Assembly: GCA_964472545.1 (NCBI GenBank)
Contig: CAYYNP010000386.1
Coordinates: 1-8,120, forward strand
Origin: CAYYNP01 sp964472545
Lineage (GTDB): Bacteria; Planctomycetota; Planctomycetia; Pirellulales; Thermoguttaceae
Length of the DNA: 8,120 bases
Reading direction: 5' to 3'
In this document: positions 6,219 through 8,120 of the stretch, piece after piece
Layout of the letters: each line of letters begins with the position of its first letter
How positions within the stretch are numbered: position 1 is the stretch's first letter
Notes under the pieces: model-generated
Database searches by the model: none
Told to the model about the DNA's origin: nothing
Seen by the model: the letters and a program-made list of their open reading frames with translations, nothing else
Made by a program: the position numbers and the translations under genes

Positions 6219-8120
6219 CTATCTGGCATCCCACTTCCGTTTCAATTCTCGAAATTGCTTCTCTGAAAGCAGGTCGCTGTCGGCCTCGGCGATCTTCTCA
6301 AGCACATCCCCAGTGTCGTACGGCCAACTCGCGACTTGGTCGGGCAAGATAGTGTGCAACATTGCCAAGAAGCGTACTGGGTGCTGGTCGATGACACCGC
6401 GGACTTCATCCCGGAAATGCAAGGCCGGCCAACGCCCCTGATTGACCTTTGTCAGAAGCGGCAAGACGACATCGGCCAACTCGGGAAGACACTTGCCGCT
6501 CGACAGAAGCACCTTAACAAGACAGAGCGACATCGCCGAATTCTTCGCAACTTTCTGGCGGGGCCAGACATCTCGGAAGAACTCCAGAACTTGAGTCGAA
6601 AACTGTTTGCGACTGCTCTCCTCCCTGTCGGTGAGCCCCCGTTCAATCCGCCACAGGATGTGGGATCGGAGATCGCCGCCTCCGTGCAAGAGCACGTCAC
6701 GAAACTCGGCGTTGGAAACGTGGCGTTCTTCATTCTCCATGCGAGGTGCAATCCACCCCCACAGCACAAGAGAGGCCAGGCCTTGAACGTGCCTTTCGCG
6801 TAACGAGGTTCTCTCCTTCGCGAGCGAGAACAGGTCGGGCTGCAATCGGAAGTAGAACTCCTTGCTGGTAATCCGTGGGTTCCAGAAGAAGCCGGCCCAC
6901 AACGCTGCTCGATCTTCCACGTCTTCAGCATCAAGAACCGACAATAGATGATGCTCCGTCCAATTTGGAGCGAGGCGGTGCAACCAGCCAAGGTCGTGCG
7001 AAATGATCGCGATGGCATGTCGGCGAGGATCACCGTCTAGCGCCAAGATCCGTGCCAGTCGCTGGAGCCAATTCGCTGAGGGTCCGCCGTCGTGACTGGC
7101 CGCTACTCGTGAATCCTCGAGTATCGCCCGCGCAATATCGCCGACCGGGGAGTTAAGGCCTTCCGTCGCCCAGTCGCGGCCCCTGGTCGTGCCGATTATG
7201 GGGGAGCGGCTATCGGTCGGCCTGTGAGTTACAGCGTCGATGAGCCTTAAGATTGCCTTGTCGAGTGATTTCGGGCGCTCTTTCGACAGGGATTTGCTGA
7301 CTTTCTGAACCCACGACGTCGATGCGTAGAGGAATCTGGTTAACGCCTCATCCGGTATGCGGCAAAGGCGTTCAGCAATTGTCGCCGAGAATCTTGGCCC
7401 ATCCTGTTCCCGACCGGAAGACCGCAGGAACGTCTCCCACGCCCATTTCGGATAGTCGTTCCGTCGCGCTGCGCGGGCGAGTGCAAGGTAGGCTCGAGCA
7501 GGGCGTTCAGCGCACAGACCGGAGAACGGGTCGCGCTCTTCGAAGGTGTTACCCTCGACCGGGCCAGATAGACTGCGGGCCGTCGACAGAAGTGACTCAA
7601 TCGGTTCCCGGAGCAGCGTGGCATGCTCCGTGTCGGTTGTGATACAGCCGCTTCGTATCCCCAGAGAGTCTGCAGCGAGTTCCGCACTCGCGGGCGTCCA
7701 ATTGGGGACCCTCTTTCGTCGTTTGGCTATTTCCGCTTCCACGTCGAAGGAGAAGTCGCACTTGTGGTTCCTGAGCCATTGTACTCGATCGAGGACCGCC
7801 AGGGTTCTGTGCTTCTGGTAAGTATGCTCATCTTCACCATCCCATTTGGCCGGCCCTCCCAGGAGGCGATCCTCGATCCTCTTACGCGACTTCTCGTTCA
7901 GACTGTTCCAACGCCTGGCCAGCACGAACAGCAGGTCACGCTGGTGGTCACGGGCCCAAAAAGCCCTGTCACTCAAGCCCATCACAATCTGGCAGAACGC
8001 ATGTGGCGTTTTCAATTCAGGCTTGCCGCCCGCCCACATCCGAAGCCTACTGAAGGCGGTATCATCATTGTAGTGTTTCAACTCAAATGGCACAAAGTGG
8101 AGGGTAGGTGACGATCTCCT
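6219..8120 (-). CDS. C-terminal part of a large SIR2/DUF4020-like protein (partial, putative anti-phage)
   Basis: The frame is open from the right edge to a TAG at 6221-6219, giving 633 residues. A GTG at 8093-8091 could serve as a start. However, nine in-frame codons (RRSSPTLHF) continue upstream to the edge without a stop, and no Shine-Dalgarno lies at the right distance, so the true start is probably outside the window. Numbering from the GTG, landmarks are RLLGGPAKWDG (80-90), a RDPFSGL motif near 190, WATEGLNSP near 310, RAALWAGFFWNP near 400, FFRDVWPRQK near 510, and a closing segment LPDQVASWPYDTGDVLEKIA that ends in RELKRKWDAR. The pattern is that of a helical, HEAT-like solenoid. From memory it resembles the long C-terminus (DUF4020) of SIR2-like NAD-binding proteins linked to phage defence. 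The SIR2 domain itself would lie beyond the edge and is not seen. Codon third positions look less G/C-biased than in gyrA, in line with acquisition by transfer. Confidence 0.7.
   Translation of the reverse strand, partial: RRSSPTLHFVPFELKHYNDDTAFSRLRMWAGGKPELKTPHAFCQIVMGLSDRAFWARDHQRDLLFVLARRWNSLNEKSRKRIEDRLLGGPAKWDGEDEHTYQKHRTLAVLDRVQWLRNHKCDFSFDVEAEIAKRRKRVPNWTPASAELAADSLGIRSGCITTDTEHATLLREPIESLLSTARSLSGPVEGNTFEERDPFSGLCAERPARAYLALARAARRNDYPKWAWETFLRSSGREQDGPRFSATIAERLCRIPDEALTRFLYASTSWVQKVSKSLSKERPKSLDKAILRLIDAVTHRPTDSRSPIIGTTRGRDWATEGLNSPVGDIARAILEDSRVAASHDGGPSANWLQRLARILALDGDPRRHAIAIISHDLGWLHRLAPNWTEHHLLSVLDAEDVEDRAALWAGFFWNPRITSKEFYFRLQPDLFSLAKERTSLRERHVQGLASLVLWGWIAPRMENEERHVSNAEFRDVLLHGGGDLRSHILWRIERGLTDREESSRKQFSTQVLEFFRDVWPRQKVAKNSAMSLCLVKVLLSSGKCLPELADVVLPLLTKVNQGRWPALHFRDEVRGVIDQHPVRFLAMLHTILPDQVASWPYDTGDVLEKIAEADSDLLSEKQFRELKRKWDAR

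Noticed and set aside
6336..6803. Frames overlapping the right-hand gene on both strands
   Set aside because: They are shadows of the continuous 633-residue minus-strand frame and show no recognisable protein.
8091..8093. GTG as the true start of the right-hand gene
   Set aside because: The frame stays open to the window edge, no Shine-Dalgarno sits at a suitable distance, and the protein begins in what looks like the middle of a helical domain.

Overview
The window carries three protein genes and two unusually structured intergenic regions. The high-GC coding, the TTG starts with good Shine-Dalgarno sequences, and the GyrA active-site surroundings (GSIAGLPPAAMRYTEARMSP) suggest a bacterium of the Planctomycetota. 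This is my recollection of that lineage and has not been tested by a search.

Layout: 1-456 is a gene-poor left flank holding a hairpin, a probable sigma-70-type promoter with an exact TATAAT, and a short leader. 457-3171 (+) is gyrA, the DNA gyrase A subunit, with a complete set of domains. 3168-3572 is the first copy of a ~405 bp non-coding repeat that starts on the gyrA stop codon. 3602-3744 holds a strong hairpin and a 12-14 bp tandem repeat array. 3906-5432 (-) is an AbgT-family transporter, convergent with gyrA. 5447-5751 is its upstream region. 5752-6157 is the second copy of the same repeat in the same orientation. 6219-8120 (-) is the C-terminal part of a large protein that runs off the right edge. 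It resembles the DUF4020-type helical C-terminus of SIR2-like putative anti-phage proteins.

The three genes do not look like one pathway. gyrA is housekeeping, the transporter probably handles p-aminobenzoyl-glutamate-like or sulfonamide-like compounds, and the right-hand gene looks like accessory, possibly defence, DNA.

The most interesting item is the repeat pair. The two copies are about 70% identical by eye. Their motif spacing is constant over the last ~216 nt. A 10-bp stem is invariant while its loop differs, and two other stems survive base changes by G-U/Watson-Crick exchange. This points to a dispersed structured RNA or DNA element rather than a gene, although a peptide-coding alternative is not fully excluded. 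The copies bracket the transporter gene as direct repeats.
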